From Mycobacterium lentiflavum (GTDB taxonomy: Bacteria; Actinomycetota; Actinomycetes; Mycobacteriales; Mycobacteriaceae): DNA of 64,000 nucleotides. The DNA lies in contig NZ_CP092424.2 of NCBI RefSeq assembly GCF_022374895.2, positions 1 through 64,000 on the forward strand. The letters are read 5' to 3'. Shown piece by piece: positions 26,406 through 35,397 of this stretch (position 1 is the first letter of the stretch; the number at the start of each line of letters is the position of its first letter). The translations under genes and the position numbers were made by a program. Below the pieces are notes generated by a model. That model had not been told where the DNA came from, ran no database searches, and saw only the letters and a program-made list of their open reading frames with translations.

Positions 26406-26526
26406 AGCTCCGGACTTCCGTCGCGCACACAGGGACTGGCACTGGTGTAGAAACATGCGGACCACCCAGTCGATCCCGACGTGATGCCTTGTTGTTTCGT
26501 CGCCGTTACGTGCCGCTTCTGTTCAA

Positions 26527-26541
26527 TACCCCCGGGGGGTG
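26527..26541 (+). promoter_or_regulatory. Copper-type operator of module 2 (one mismatch)
   Basis: TACCC-CCGGG-GGGTG, one base from the consensus. It ends 18 bp before the LpqS-like ATG at 26559, the same distance as in module 3. Confidence 0.65.
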
Positions 26542-26558
26542 CTAGCGTGGGTGTTGCC

Positions 26559-26993
26559 ATGATCGTGAAAATTGCTCGCTACAGAAGGTGGCTGCGCTAT
26601 ACCACCGTGGTGGCGGCCGTCTTCTGGGTGATCGCCGTGGCCGGCGGGTGTCGCTTTCCCGCTATGAGCATGTCCGATATGGGCGTTTCCGGTGTTCGAA
26701 GTTCGTCGATCTCCACCGCGGTCAGCGACCATACCGGCGCTGCAGTAGTCCAGTCTGCATCGGTTGGCGACGGCTCGGATCTCCTGATCGATCGCGGATG
26801 CAAGCATGCCGTACAGTCCTGCGCAACAACCGATCTCGTTGCGCTCGCCGCTGTTCTCGCGCTGGTGTTGTTGACCGGGTCGCTGACTTGGCCTGTGGTG
26901 TTAGCATCCCGCGGCCCGCCGCGGCCTATCGCCTTTGCCTTTCCTCGTTCGGGTCGAAGTATCTTGACCCGCTTTTGCATCACTCGTACCTGA
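26559..26993 (+). CDS. LpqS-like lipoprotein, module 2
   Basis: A 144-residue predicted lipoprotein. Basic start (MIVKIARYRRWLRY), hydrophobic segment and lipobox AVAGGC; then a Met-rich stretch (PAMSMSDM) and cysteines (RGCKHAVQSC). A second hydrophobic segment precedes the family end signature SRGPPRPI…GRSILTRFCITRT. The start is fixed by homology with modules 1 and 3 and by operator spacing. It is probably a surface copper-binding lipoprotein. The FAD oxidase gene follows after a hairpin. Confidence 0.85.
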   Translation: MIVKIARYRRWLRYTTVVAAVFWVIAVAGGCRFPAMSMSDMGVSGVRSSSISTAVSDHTGAAVVQSASVGDGSDLLIDRGCKHAVQSCATTDLVALAAVLALVLLTGSLTWPVVLASRGPPRPIAFAFPRSGRSILTRFCITRT

Positions 26994-27004
26994 TTGCTCA
27001 GTCT

Positions 27005-27033
27005 TAAGCCGTGGGTGGGTTGCCCCGCGGCTT
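27005..27033. terminator. Hairpin with T-run after LpqS-like gene, module 2
   Basis: AAGCCG-TGGG and CCCGCGGCTTTT form a GC-rich stem followed by a short T-run (27005–27033). It looks like an intrinsic terminator or attenuator placed between the lipoprotein and the downstream oxidase, so the oxidase may be expressed at a lower level than lpqS. Confidence 0.4.
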
Positions 27034-27161
27034 TTGCTGCTGTCGGTAGTCGTCGCCACAACCCTGCTCGCGGCGTTCACCACAGAACATGAGTCCGGCC
27101 TATCTGGGCCTACTAACTAGCTCTAGTCCATCAAGGACAAGCGCCGACGGGAGGTGCGGTT

Positions 27162-28394
27162 GTGAGGGCGCGAACACATCAGCCGAGCGCACTGGTGATC
27201 GGGGCCGGTATCAGTGGAGGGACCACCGCACTGGTGTTGGCCCGGCGAGGATGGCGAGTCGTCGTAGCGGCCAACCGCTTTGACGCTGACACGGTGTCGA
27301 GTGTCGCGGGCGCTGTGTGGGAGTGGCCACCATCGGTGTGCGGTCGCCACCACAACCAGGCGGTGCATGCTCGCGCGGCCGTGTGGGCGTTGGATTCCTA
27401 CCTGCGCTTCAGCGGACTAGCCGCCGATCACCGCACCGGCGTCATCGTGCGACCCACGGTGTTCTATTTCTCACGCCCCATCGAGCAGGATCGGGCTGCG
27501 ATGACGAAAATGGCCGTCGTCAAGCAGCTACTGCCCCGGTTTGTGCACGACGTCGGGCTGATCGCCGAATACGGTGTCAACGCGGGCTGTGGGGTGGTGG
27601 ACGCCTATTCCTATCCGGCACCCACCATCGATACCGCCAAGTATCTGAGATGGCTAGCTGGGCAGGCCCAAGCCGCCGGCGTGACCGTCGTTCGGCGCAG
27701 CATCTGCGGCCCGCTAGCCGAGCAGCACGACAAGCTGCTGGCCGAATTCGGGACAGACCTGATTGTGAACTGCTCTGGTTTGGGAGCCCGCGAATTGGCC
27801 TGCGATCCGACCGTGCAACCGCACCGGGCTGCGCTGTTACGGGTAGTCAATGACGGCACCTCCATGCCGCGCGTGACCGCGGTGCACGCGGTGGCCGGCG
27901 ATCCGAGCACGGACAACCACGACGCCGTCTTCATTGCACCCCGCGGTGCTGATCGACTTTTGTTGGGCGCTCTGGTGGAGCCGGGCAAATTCGACACCGA
28001 TCTCACGCTGGACAACTACCCGCCGCTGCGCGAGATGCTCGACCGCTGCACCGAATTCCTGCCGACTTTGCGGGTTGCCCAACTGGACTCGTTCGACCCG
28101 CTATGGGTGGGCCTGCAGCCGTTCCGCGAAGGTGGGGTACGACTGCAGATCGAACCCGACGCTTGCATCGTTCACAACTACGGCCACGGCGACGCCGGCG
28201 TCACCCTGTCGTGGGGCTGCGCCCGCGAGGTTGCTGACCTGGCCGCCGTGTTGCTCGCTCACCAGCGCCGTCTCAAAACCCGCCGTCACAGCAACAGCGA
28301 AGCGGCGAGCCCACTCGGCCTCTTCATGAATAAATCGCAAGTGTTTCAACAGGATTCAGCGCCTGCGTCGCCACAGGAAGGACAAAAACAATGA
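27162..28394 (+). CDS. D-amino-acid-oxidase-like flavoprotein, module 2
   Basis: A 410-residue FAD-dependent oxidase of the DAO family. The Rossmann turn VIGAGISGGTTALVLARRGW lies at residues about 12–31. Family landmarks include VAGAVWEWPPSVCG, the ISxGPL-like block (RRSICGPL) before NCSGLGARELACD, and the C-terminal HNYGHGDAGVTLSWGCA segment. Such enzymes oxidise amino acids or amines and produce hydrogen peroxide; the true substrate here is unknown. The GTG start at 27162 has GGGAGGTG upstream. It overlaps a DUF4396 remnant by ATGA. The enzyme is intact, unlike its copy at 15730–16368. Confidence 0.88.
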   Translation: MRARTHQPSALVIGAGISGGTTALVLARRGWRVVVAANRFDADTVSSVAGAVWEWPPSVCGRHHNQAVHARAAVWALDSYLRFSGLAADHRTGVIVRPTVFYFSRPIEQDRAAMTKMAVVKQLLPRFVHDVGLIAEYGVNAGCGVVDAYSYPAPTIDTAKYLRWLAGQAQAAGVTVVRRSICGPLAEQHDKLLAEFGTDLIVNCSGLGARELACDPTVQPHRAALLRVVNDGTSMPRVTAVHAVAGDPSTDNHDAVFIAPRGADRLLLGALVEPGKFDTDLTLDNYPPLREMLDRCTEFLPTLRVAQLDSFDPLWVGLQPFREGGVRLQIEPDACIVHNYGHGDAGVTLSWGCAREVADLAAVLLAHQRRLKTRRHSNSEAASPLGLFMNKSQVFQQDSAPASPQEGQKQ

Positions 28395-28681
28395 TGACAA
28401 AGCCCGCACCGACGTGGATGACGCCCTTGCCATCGGTCGTGACCATTCTCGCGATGATGGTGGCCGGCGTCATGATCGCAGACATCGATCTGGGCGGTGG
28501 CCGGCCGCCGCTGCCCGCGATGGAAGCAGGTTGGCCGATCTCCGCGATCTCTATTAGTCCACCGGCCGGTGGTTCTGCGGGCGCGAAAGAAATGCCCAGC
28601 CAACCCGATGTGCACGCCCCTCGGTTTGTTGTCGCGAACAATTGTCCCAAGCGTAAGGGGCGCCGGCCGAGGCAGTGCTAA
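28391..28681 (+). pseudogene. DUF4396 membrane protein, truncated, module 2
   Basis: The first about 55 residues follow the intact DUF4396 proteins (MMTKPAPTWMTPL…, VTILAMMVAGVMIADIDLGGG, PAMEAGWPISAI). The frame then enters unrelated sequence and stops at 97 codons instead of about 246. Coupled to the oxidase by ATGA, it preserves the module order but cannot be functional. Confidence 0.75.
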
Positions 28682-28991
28682 CACCCTCGAAGTAGGAGAT
28701 GATCGGTTTCGTGACATATCCGCCGAGGTGCAATTCGGGGCAGATACACGTTGGCGCGGTGGTGGCCCGCTGGCGTCCGGCCGTACGGGAAGCGTTGAGC
28801 GCCGGGCTATTACACGACTAGGCTCACATGATGCGCAGCGCTCGCTGCGCGTGGTATTACGTCACTGGCCAGCTCGTTCCCCCCGTCGGGGCCGGCCATA
28901 TAATGGACCCAACGACTGCTAGATAACTCCCCAAAACCGCTGTGATGTCTAGGTTGGTGTGGCTGATTCGCGAAACCAAACGCGCGTGGCT
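28682..28991. other. Intergenic region, nothing assigned
   Basis: No frame here is supported. The region lies between the truncated DUF4396 gene and the convergent universal stress protein gene. Confidence 0.4.
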
Positions 28992-29909
28992 TTACTGATT
29001 CGCAGACCGTTGCTGATGCTTGGGGTGGCGCGCAACGATCACCGGTATGCGGGCCGCTTGAGCCACTGCGGAGCTGACTGAGCCGAGCATCATTCCGGCG
29101 AATCCGCCGCGGCCGTGGCTGCCGACGACGAGGAGCTGGGCTGACTTGGAACGCTCAAGCAGGTGGGCGGCCGGCTGGTCATACACAACAGCGCGGAGCA
29201 CGCTGACGTCGGGATAGCGTTCCTGCCAGCCGGCGAGTCTTTCGGCGAGGACTTCCTTGGCTGCCGCTTGCTGCACGGAGTCTTCCATGCTCGCAACCTG
29301 GGCTGCATCGGTGTCGGTCCACGCGTGTAGAGCCACCAATCGAGCGCCCCGCATCGAGGCTTCTTCGAATGCGATTGCAGTGGCCAATTCCGACGCTGGT
29401 GATCCATCGACGCCCAACAGCACGGGCCCACCAACGGCAGCCGGCGACGGGGCCGAGACCTCCCGGTGAATAACGGCGACAGGGCAATGGGCTCGATGGA
29501 TCAGTCCGGAGCTGACCGAGCCCAGCAATACGCGACGCACGGTGCCCAGTCCACGGGCGCCTACGACGACCAGGTCCGCGGCTCGAGACATATCGACCAG
29601 AGTCGGAATGGGCGGGGAAAAGTGCAACTGACTGTCGATTTCCGCTGGATCGGCGTCTCCGACAGCGCTTTCGGCGATCCTGGTCGCACGGTCGTTGATG
29701 GCTTGCAGGTCGCCTTCGTGGCGGTGCTGCGCCTCTGCGGGAGTGAAAGGAGCGAGGCGCGGTAGTGCCGATCGGGGTGCGGCGTACACAAGCGTGAGCC
29801 GCCCCTTACGAAGCACTGATTCGCGCGCAGCCCACCGGACGGCGGCATCGGAACCAGCTGACCCGTCAACACCTACCAGCACGCCGAAATGTTGGTTCTT
29901 GCTGACCAT
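28992..29909 (-). CDS. Tandem-domain universal stress protein
   Basis: A 305-residue protein with two UspA domains, residues about 8–150 and 158–300. Each starts with a V(G)VDGS strand and ends with the ATP-binding G-x2-G-x9-G-S pattern (GARGLGTVRRVLLGSVSS and GSHGRGGFAGMMLGSVSS). This two-domain ATP-binding type is common in mycobacteria and linked to dormancy and stress. It is read alone on the minus strand, with AAGGAC before the ATG. Confidence 0.93.
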   Translation of the reverse strand: MVSKNQHFGVLVGVDGSAGSDAAVRWAARESVLRKGRLTLVYAAPRSALPRLAPFTPAEAQHRHEGDLQAINDRATRIAESAVGDADPAEIDSQLHFSPPIPTLVDMSRAADLVVVGARGLGTVRRVLLGSVSSGLIHRAHCPVAVIHREVSAPSPAAVGGPVLLGVDGSPASELATAIAFEEASMRGARLVALHAWTDTDAAQVASMEDSVQQAAAKEVLAERLAGWQERYPDVSVLRAVVYDQPAAHLLERSKSAQLLVVGSHGRGGFAGMMLGSVSSAVAQAARIPVIVARHPKHQQRSANQ

Positions 29910-30000
29910 CTGACTGTCCTTTTGTGGGGCCGGCGACTACGGGCATCGCGAGGCTGTGCAATGCGTTGTGTACGAACATCGAACGGCGGGGCCGACGTTC

Positions 30001-30273
30001 TCATAGTGCTCCGTGGGGCATCCACGTTACGTCCCCGCGCGGGGGCGGGTTCAACAGGACGCCACAGTAGGGCTCGACGCAGTCAGGAGGATTGCGTGTC
30101 GCGCGGTCAGGAGTGATCGGCGATGGAGGGGGCGCCACGCTGGAAGTTGGAGCAGCGGTCTGCGCGGGTAGCGTTGTGTTGCCTCGTAACACAACGCTAC
30201 CGATCCCGGCTGCTAACGCAAACATGACAGCGCCGCCGGCCAGCGCGACCTCGGCCTTCGGTCGAGATAACAT
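30001..30273 (-). CDS. Small secreted Pro-rich protein (family member 3)
   Basis: A 90-residue exported protein: MLSRPKAEVALAGGAVMFALAAG start, then Thr/Pro-rich sequence and CVEPYCGVLLNPPP, a variant of the CxxGLNCGPI tail with two cysteines. The start at 30273 is set by alignment with other members; the long upstream extension of this frame is spurious. A weakened copper-type box (CGCCC/GGGTA halves) ends 55 bases upstream, the family spacing. Confidence 0.65.
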   Translation of the reverse strand: MLSRPKAEVALAGGAVMFALAAGIGSVVLRGNTTLPAQTAAPTSSVAPPPSPITPDRATRNPPDCVEPYCGVLLNPPPRGDVTWMPHGAL

Positions 30274-30327
30274 CGCGCTCTCCGCTCGTGATTGGGTGTT
30301 CGTGCGAAGACCAAGTCTTCCAGCCGA

Positions 30328-30342
30328 CGCCCTCCGGGGGTA
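30328..30342 (-). promoter_or_regulatory. Weak copper-type operator (two mismatches)
   Basis: Minus-strand TACCC-CCGGA-GGGCG. Two positions deviate from consensus, but the spacing to the start at 30273 equals that of sister genes. Confidence 0.45.
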
Positions 30343-30828
30343 GGGCATTCGGTCCCTATTGTGAAAGGCAATCCAGCCTCCATGGCGGCGTCGAGGCGAA
30401 GGAGCGGGCCGCCTGTGATGGCGGATATTTTGACGAGGCAGCCCACGCGCTGCCTCGATCCCTTCACCTTTTGCAGCGCAGCGTGCCCGCGAACCCAGCG
30501 AACGGTCATCACCTATAACACGCGGCTTGATCGCGCCAACTACCGAATTGGGAGAATTCCTCACCATCCTGCCCATGCCCTTCGAGATCGGCGCCGTCAT
30601 GCTGGACTGGACCACCATGGCGGCGGTTGACTCGATGCTCTTCCTACGTGCCCAGATTGGATTGACTTTCGCCATGAGAAGTGACTGAAGCCAGTCCAGG
30701 CGCGGCCGTGCGCAGTCAGCCATCGCGGCCTGGCCCACATGCGCCTCTCGATGCAGTCGATTCAGGTGTCGATGCAGGCCACCGCCACTTGGAGGCCTGA
30801 TTGCCCTACCTGCGGTGACCTAAGTCCC
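30343..30828. other. Region with gene debris
   Basis: A stop-free plus-strand segment near 30520–30690 reads TTEFGEFLTILPMPFEIGAV and continues for some 30 residues. It has no start and no family I can name. The remainder shows nothing. Confidence 0.35.
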
Positions 30829-30843
30829 TACCCTGTGGGGGTA
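30829..30843 (+). promoter_or_regulatory. Exact copper-type operator before small secreted gene
   Basis: TACCC-TGTGG-GGGTA, perfect, ending 56 bp before the ATG at 30899. Confidence 0.75.
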
Positions 30844-30898
30844 TCTGTACGCAACATTGGGGTTGTTAGGACGATACGACCAAACACAGGAGAGTCTG

Positions 30899-31168
30899 AT
30901 GAAATCTCAAACGAAAGCGGCGATCGCGCTGTTCGGCGGAGCGGCAACACTAGTTTTAGCGGTCGGATTTGGCGGCAGCGAATTGGCAAGCAGTCCGACC
31001 ACACCAATTGCGGACCCTGCTTCGAGCGTGACGCCGGCGCCCCCCGCCCCAGGCGGCCCCGACTTTGCGGCTCCTGGCGGTGTCGACGGAGCGGCAGCAC
31101 CCCCCACGGGCTTAATCGTGTCGCCGCACCCCGCGCCCCCGGTGCCGCGCACAAACCCAAGGCCCTGA
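30899..31168 (+). CDS. Small secreted Pro-rich protein (family member 4)
   Basis: An 89-residue exported protein: MKSQTKAAIALFGGAATLVLAVGFGG signal-like start and a Pro/Ala-rich tail. The segment TPIADPASSVTPAPP is shared almost exactly with member 2. It lacks the GLNCGPI cysteines, so the tail motif is variable in the family. A CAGGAGAG ribosome site precedes the ATG. It lies behind an exact copper-type operator and has no downstream partner on the same strand. Confidence 0.75.
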   Translation: MKSQTKAAIALFGGAATLVLAVGFGGSELASSPTTPIADPASSVTPAPPAPGGPDFAAPGGVDGAAAPPTGLIVSPHPAPPVPRTNPRP

Positions 31169-31710
31169 GCGCACACGGCTTTTCGGGTAGTGTCCGCGGC
31201 CGAGATATTTTTGTGTTTAAGGTCCGATGAATGGCCAATCTTGGAGTGCGCGGAGGTGCCGAATCGATGGCCCGAGGTTGAAGGGTTCGCAGTCAGGACC
31301 GTTGCTGACCACAAATAAACGGGAAAACCCCATTGCGGGGGCAGCGCGTAGCTGGTCAAGCAGCCCGGGGCGCTGGCAGCGGGGGCGATGGTGCAGAGCC
31401 GGAGCACTAGTTGGTCTTGATGGTGCCTAATGTCTTGCGGGGCAGCAGGATCCCACCCCCGACACCACGCAGATCGCTACGGACCGGGTCCTGCATCGGC
31501 GTGCCTGCGGCGCAGTCAACGCACCAGGATGATGCGCTGGGAGCCTCCCAGGGCTAGGTGGCCTGAGCCCACGCGCGTGATCAGCAAGCTCGTGCACGTG
31601 AAATGCGTCGTGGAGTTTGTCGGCGTGGGACGCCAATGGTGTGCGCCCCGGCGAGCGCATGCGTTGGAGGCGTGAGTGGCGGCAGAGGCTCGCCGCCTAC
31701 ACCCCATCAA
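31169..31710. other. Intergenic region, nothing assigned
   Basis: Both strands carry only short arginine-rich frames without start-site support. Confidence 0.4.
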
Positions 31711-32016
31711 TTAGGAGCGAACCAGCCGGGCAATGGCGGCAGAGGCCTCGGCCAGCTTCACTTCGACTTCGTCGCCTCCGTGGGTAATCGCTTGACTTAT
31801 GCAATTATCCAGGTGATCGTCGAGCAAGTTTAGAGCCACGGCTCGCAGAGCGCTGCTGGCTGCGCTGATCTGGGTGAGGATGTCGATGCAGTACTTGTCG
31901 TCGTCGATCATCTTCGCGATGCCACGGACCTGGCCTTCGATTCGGCGCAGCCGTTTGGCGTAGCCGTCCTTGTGCGCAACATATCCGTGTGTGGTTTCCA
32001 ACTGGCCTCCCAGCAT
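31711..32016 (-). CDS. CsoR/RicR-family copper-sensing repressor
   Basis: A 101-residue all-helical repressor with the Cu(I) ligand triad: Cys in DKYCIDIL, His and Cys in LDDHLDNCI. The typical start of the core is GYAKRLRRIEGQVRGI. It has no DNA-binding helix-turn-helix, as usual for CsoR. It is shorter than the CsoR at 39240–39599 and without its long tail, closer to RicR in layout. It lies downstream of the cupredoxin-CopA gene on the same strand, 214 bp away. It is a candidate regulator of the dispersed TACCC-N5-GGGTA boxes. Confidence 0.88.
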   Translation of the reverse strand: MLGGQLETTHGYVAHKDGYAKRLRRIEGQVRGIAKMIDDDKYCIDILTQISAASSALRAVALNLLDDHLDNCISQAITHGGDEVEVKLAEASAAIARLVRS

Positions 32017-32230
32017 TTTCGTCGACGGGTCGCTCTCGGCGTTGCCGCTGCGGTGACCAGTAGGTCGGCTACCAATGAGACCACTGACGCCTAGTCTAGC
32101 CTGCGGGGTTTATAGAATATCGGTTTCGTGCCTGCGCGTGCGTTCGCGCGATTAGTGACGTCAGCCAAGGCCGCCGGGGGAAGCGACGTGATCTTCGTGG
32201 CCGCCCCGGCGTTTGTGTCACAGGCCAGAC

Positions 32231-34780
32231 CTACGTGGCGAGGGATTCGCGTTGACCAGCGCCGACTTCCCGGTGGGGTTCGACCGCGGGTGCCTCAGTG
32301 GTCGGCAGCGGCTTGATGGGGTAGTGGCGTAGGCGGTTGGCGTTGCCGACGACTGATAGTGACGATAGGGTCATCGCGGCGGCGGCGACCATCGGTGAGA
32401 GCCGCAGCCCCAGCAGCGGATACAGCGCGCCGGCTGCGAGCGGTATGCCAACGGCGTTGTAGATCAGCGCGAAAAAGAGGTTCTGCCGGATGTTGCGCAT
32501 GGTGGCGCGGGAGAGCCGGATCGCGGTAACCACCCCGGCCAGTGACCCTGAAATCAGGGTGATGTCGGCGGCTTCGATGGCCACATCCGTGCCGGTGCCG
32601 ATCGCTAATCCGACGTCGGCTTGGGCCAGGGCGGGAGCATCGTTGATGCCGTCACCGACCATACCGACCTGGCGTCCTTCGGCTTGCAGCCGGCGGACCT
32701 CACCCGCTTTGTGTTCGGGCAAGACCTCGGCGAGCACTCGGTCGATCCCGACCTGGGCTGCGATCGCAGCCGCGGTACGGGCACTGTCCCCGCTGATCAT
32801 CACCACGTGCAGACCCAACGCGCGTAGTGCGGCGATGGCGGAGACGGAGTCGCCCTTAACGGTGTCGGCCACGGCGATGACACCGGCCGGGTAGCTGTCG
32901 ACCGCGGCGAGAACCGGGGTCTTGCCCGCGGCTGCGAGCTCGGTGCTGATCTGCTCGAGTTCGGCTGTGTCGATACCGTTTTCAGCCAGCAAGGTCGCAG
33001 TGCCAACCAGGACACTACGGCCAGCGACCGTGGCCTGGACACCTTTGCCGGTGATTGAATCAAACGCCGCTGGGGCGGGAACGGTGATGCCGCGGCCACG
33101 GGCGCCGGCGATTACCGCGCTGGCTATGGGGTGCTCGCTGTCGGCTTCGGCGCCGGCAACCAGCATGAGCAGTTCGTTCTCCGCCACGGTCCCGGTTGCG
33201 CGGACGTCGGTGAGAGCAGGTTTGCCAGTGGTGATGGTTCCGGTCTTGTCCAGCACGATGGTATCGAGGTTTTGCGCGGTCTCCAGCGCCTCGGCCGAGC
33301 GGATCAAGATGCCTGCGCGGGCGCCTTTGCCGGTGGCGACCATAATCGATAGCGGGGTTGCCAGGCCCAGTGCGCAAGGGCAGGCGATGATGAGCACCGC
33401 CACTGCCGATACCAACGCTTGGGTCAACGTGGGTGTCGGGCCGGCGATGAACCAGATTACGAAAGTGATGAGGGCAGTGGCGATCACGACCGGCACGAAG
33501 TAGGCCGAGAGGGCGTCGGCTAGCCGCTGGATCGGCGCTCTGGATGCCTGTGCCTGCTGCACCATGCGGACGATCTGGGCCAGCATGGTGTCCGCACCGA
33601 CCTTGGTTGCACGCACCCGCAACGAGCCGGTGGTGTTGAGCGTCGCGCCGATGACAGCGTCGCCAGTGTATTTGGTGACTGGTATCGATTCGCCGGTCAC
33701 CATCGACTCGTCAACGGCAGACTGCCCAGACAACACTGTTGCATCGACCGGGATTTTCTCACCGGGGTGGATCACGATCTGGTCGCCGACGATGACCTCG
33801 TCGACGGGAAGCTCGGTTTCGATGCCCTCGCGCACGACACGGGCGGTGCGGGCTTGCAACCCGAGTAACGCGCGGATAGCTTCACCGGTGCCAGCCTTGG
33901 CGCGGGCTTCTAGCAATCGGCCCAGCATTAACAGGGTCAGGATCACCCCGACCGCCTCGAAATACACGTCGCGAACATCGGCCGGTAAGACCCCAGAGGC
34001 GACGGTGACCAACAGACTGTAACCATAGGCCGCCAGGGTGCCCAACGTGATGAGGCTGTTCATGTCGGCGCTGCGGTGCGCTAACGCCAGCCAGCCGGTG
34101 CGGTGGATCGGCCACCCCACGTAAAACATCACCGGGGTGATGAAGGCAAGCTGCACCCAATGGTCGAACAAGATCCCCGGCACCCACTTCGCGCCCAAGG
34201 GGTGAACCATTACCGCATACAGCACCGGAAGGGTAAACGCTGCGCCGATGACCACCCTACGGATCAGGTCGGCGCTCTCGGCGCGACGTTCTTCGGCCTG
34301 GGTAGCCTCGACCTCGGCGGCGGTCGGCTCGGCCACACCATCGACTGGCGCGCAACCTGAAGCAGCGGTGGGCGTTTCAGATTCGCCAGAGGGCGTGGCC
34401 ACGTCGTTGGGGGTGACGACGAGTGTGCCCGAGACCATGTTCATGCCGCAGGCGAACCCGAACGATCCCGCCTGCTCCGGGGTAAACCGCACTGTGGTGC
34501 GCTGGTAACCGGGCAGGGCCGCTGACAAATGGAGGTCGGGAAAGACGACCCGCGATGTGCAATCCCCGGTCTCTTGCCGATCGAACTCGATCTCCACCGG
34601 AACACCTTGGCGCACCTCTACAACGTTTGGGCTATACCCACCACTCACCCTAACCTGAAGCCGCTGCACACCATCGCCGACGGTTGCGGCCTGCGCGCGT
34701 CGCGGGGCAAAGAAATACCACGCCAACCCCGTGATCACTAACGCCGCCCCAACCAGAACGGCAACGTCTACACCGGACAT
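32231..34780 (-). CDS. copA: Copper P1B-type ATPase with N-terminal cupredoxin-like domain
   Basis: An 849-residue Cu(I)-exporting ATPase. Residues 1–25 form a membrane anchor. Residues about 35–120 are a cupredoxin-like domain with ligand-type motifs (GDCTSR, FACGMNMVSGTL) instead of the usual CxxC heavy-metal domain. A linker and the P-type core follow: SAVDESMVTGES, IIACPCALGLATP (the Cu(I) CPC motif), DKTGTITTG, SEHPIA and GDGINDAPALAQADVG. A GAGGAG site precedes ATG 34780. It is probably controlled by the exact box at 35077, about 297 bp upstream, with a small possible leader ORF between, and followed by csoR-like. Confidence 0.93.
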   Translation of the reverse strand: MSGVDVAVLVGAALVITGLAWYFFAPRRAQAATVGDGVQRLQVRVSGGYSPNVVEVRQGVPVEIEFDRQETGDCTSRVVFPDLHLSAALPGYQRTTVRFTPEQAGSFGFACGMNMVSGTLVVTPNDVATPSGESETPTAASGCAPVDGVAEPTAAEVEATQAEERRAESADLIRRVVIGAAFTLPVLYAVMVHPLGAKWVPGILFDHWVQLAFITPVMFYVGWPIHRTGWLALAHRSADMNSLITLGTLAAYGYSLLVTVASGVLPADVRDVYFEAVGVILTLLMLGRLLEARAKAGTGEAIRALLGLQARTARVVREGIETELPVDEVIVGDQIVIHPGEKIPVDATVLSGQSAVDESMVTGESIPVTKYTGDAVIGATLNTTGSLRVRATKVGADTMLAQIVRMVQQAQASRAPIQRLADALSAYFVPVVIATALITFVIWFIAGPTPTLTQALVSAVAVLIIACPCALGLATPLSIMVATGKGARAGILIRSAEALETAQNLDTIVLDKTGTITTGKPALTDVRATGTVAENELLMLVAGAEADSEHPIASAVIAGARGRGITVPAPAAFDSITGKGVQATVAGRSVLVGTATLLAENGIDTAELEQISTELAAAGKTPVLAAVDSYPAGVIAVADTVKGDSVSAIAALRALGLHVVMISGDSARTAAAIAAQVGIDRVLAEVLPEHKAGEVRRLQAEGRQVGMVGDGINDAPALAQADVGLAIGTGTDVAIEAADITLISGSLAGVVTAIRLSRATMRNIRQNLFFALIYNAVGIPLAAGALYPLLGLRLSPMVAAAAMTLSSLSVVGNANRLRHYPIKPLPTTEAPAVEPHREVGAGQRESLAT

Positions 34781-34782
34781 CT

Positions 34783-35052
34783 TTAACTCCTCTTCAACTG
34801 AGACGAATTAGGAATTAGGCTGTGGATGGCCCAGATGGCCTGTCCGCCAGCTCCTTCGGCAAGATCTGATACGCCCCAGGCGTCGACACCCCAGACAGCC
34901 GCTGGCGGATGACAATCACGGCTACCCTCAGGGCGTGACACCGCCACGAACCCACAGCGGTGGGCGACAGCACTTGCTTGGAAAACCCATCGGCGGACGC
35001 TAAGCCGCGTCGGCGCGGCGTGCTCGGCACTCCTGAAGCGGGAAAGCCGCAT
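34783..35052 (-). CDS. Possible leader ORF between copper operator and copA
   Basis: An 89-codon frame starting MRLSRFRSAEH begins 25 bp after the exact copper-type box and ends three bases before the copA ATG. The copA ribosome site is inside its last codons. The tight fit suggests translational coupling, but the product resembles no family and contains only two cysteines. It may be the relic of a lipoprotein gene of the LpqS position or chance. Confidence 0.3.
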   Translation of the reverse strand: MRLSRFRSAEHAAPTRLSVRRWVFQASAVAHRCGFVAVSRPEGSRDCHPPAAVWGVDAWGVSDLAEGAGGQAIWAIHSLIPNSSQLKRS

Positions 35053-35076
35053 GACCGGTCCAACATGATCCGAGCC

Positions 35077-35091
35077 TACCCCCCCGGGGTA
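35077..35091 (-). promoter_or_regulatory. Exact copper-type operator upstream of copA
   Basis: TACCC-CCCCG-GGGTA on the plus strand (palindrome, so valid on both). It is placed before the minus-strand leader ORF/copA. Confidence 0.7.
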
Positions 35092-35397
35092 GGTATTGGC
35101 GTCACATGGTCGAAGACACCGAGGGCAGACAAGCGCAGGTTGGGTCGCCGCCCTGGTGACCAGCGGTCTACCTGATTCGCTTCATGCGGGTGAGGGTCCT
35201 GGCCTGTGAGCTCGAGCCGGCCCTATTCGTCAGAATCGCCCAACCACCCGATGTTGTCACTCCGAGGGATTCGGCGCGATGGACGCTGAACCGCCTCGGC
35301 CCGTGTCCGGACATGCCGGGGCGTTTCAATCAGCCAAGGACGGTGGGGAGGGTCCCAGGTTTGGGTCACATTTTCACATAATTGGGAGCAGCGAGCC
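35092..35397. other. Intergenic region, nothing assigned
   Basis: It lies between the copA operator and the duplicated block B. Only short frames lacking support are present. Confidence 0.4.

Noticed and set aside
30001..30738. A 245-residue protein containing the small secreted protein.
   Set aside because: The first 155 residues are unlike any member, lack a signal and run through the weak operator; only the last 90 codons align with the family.
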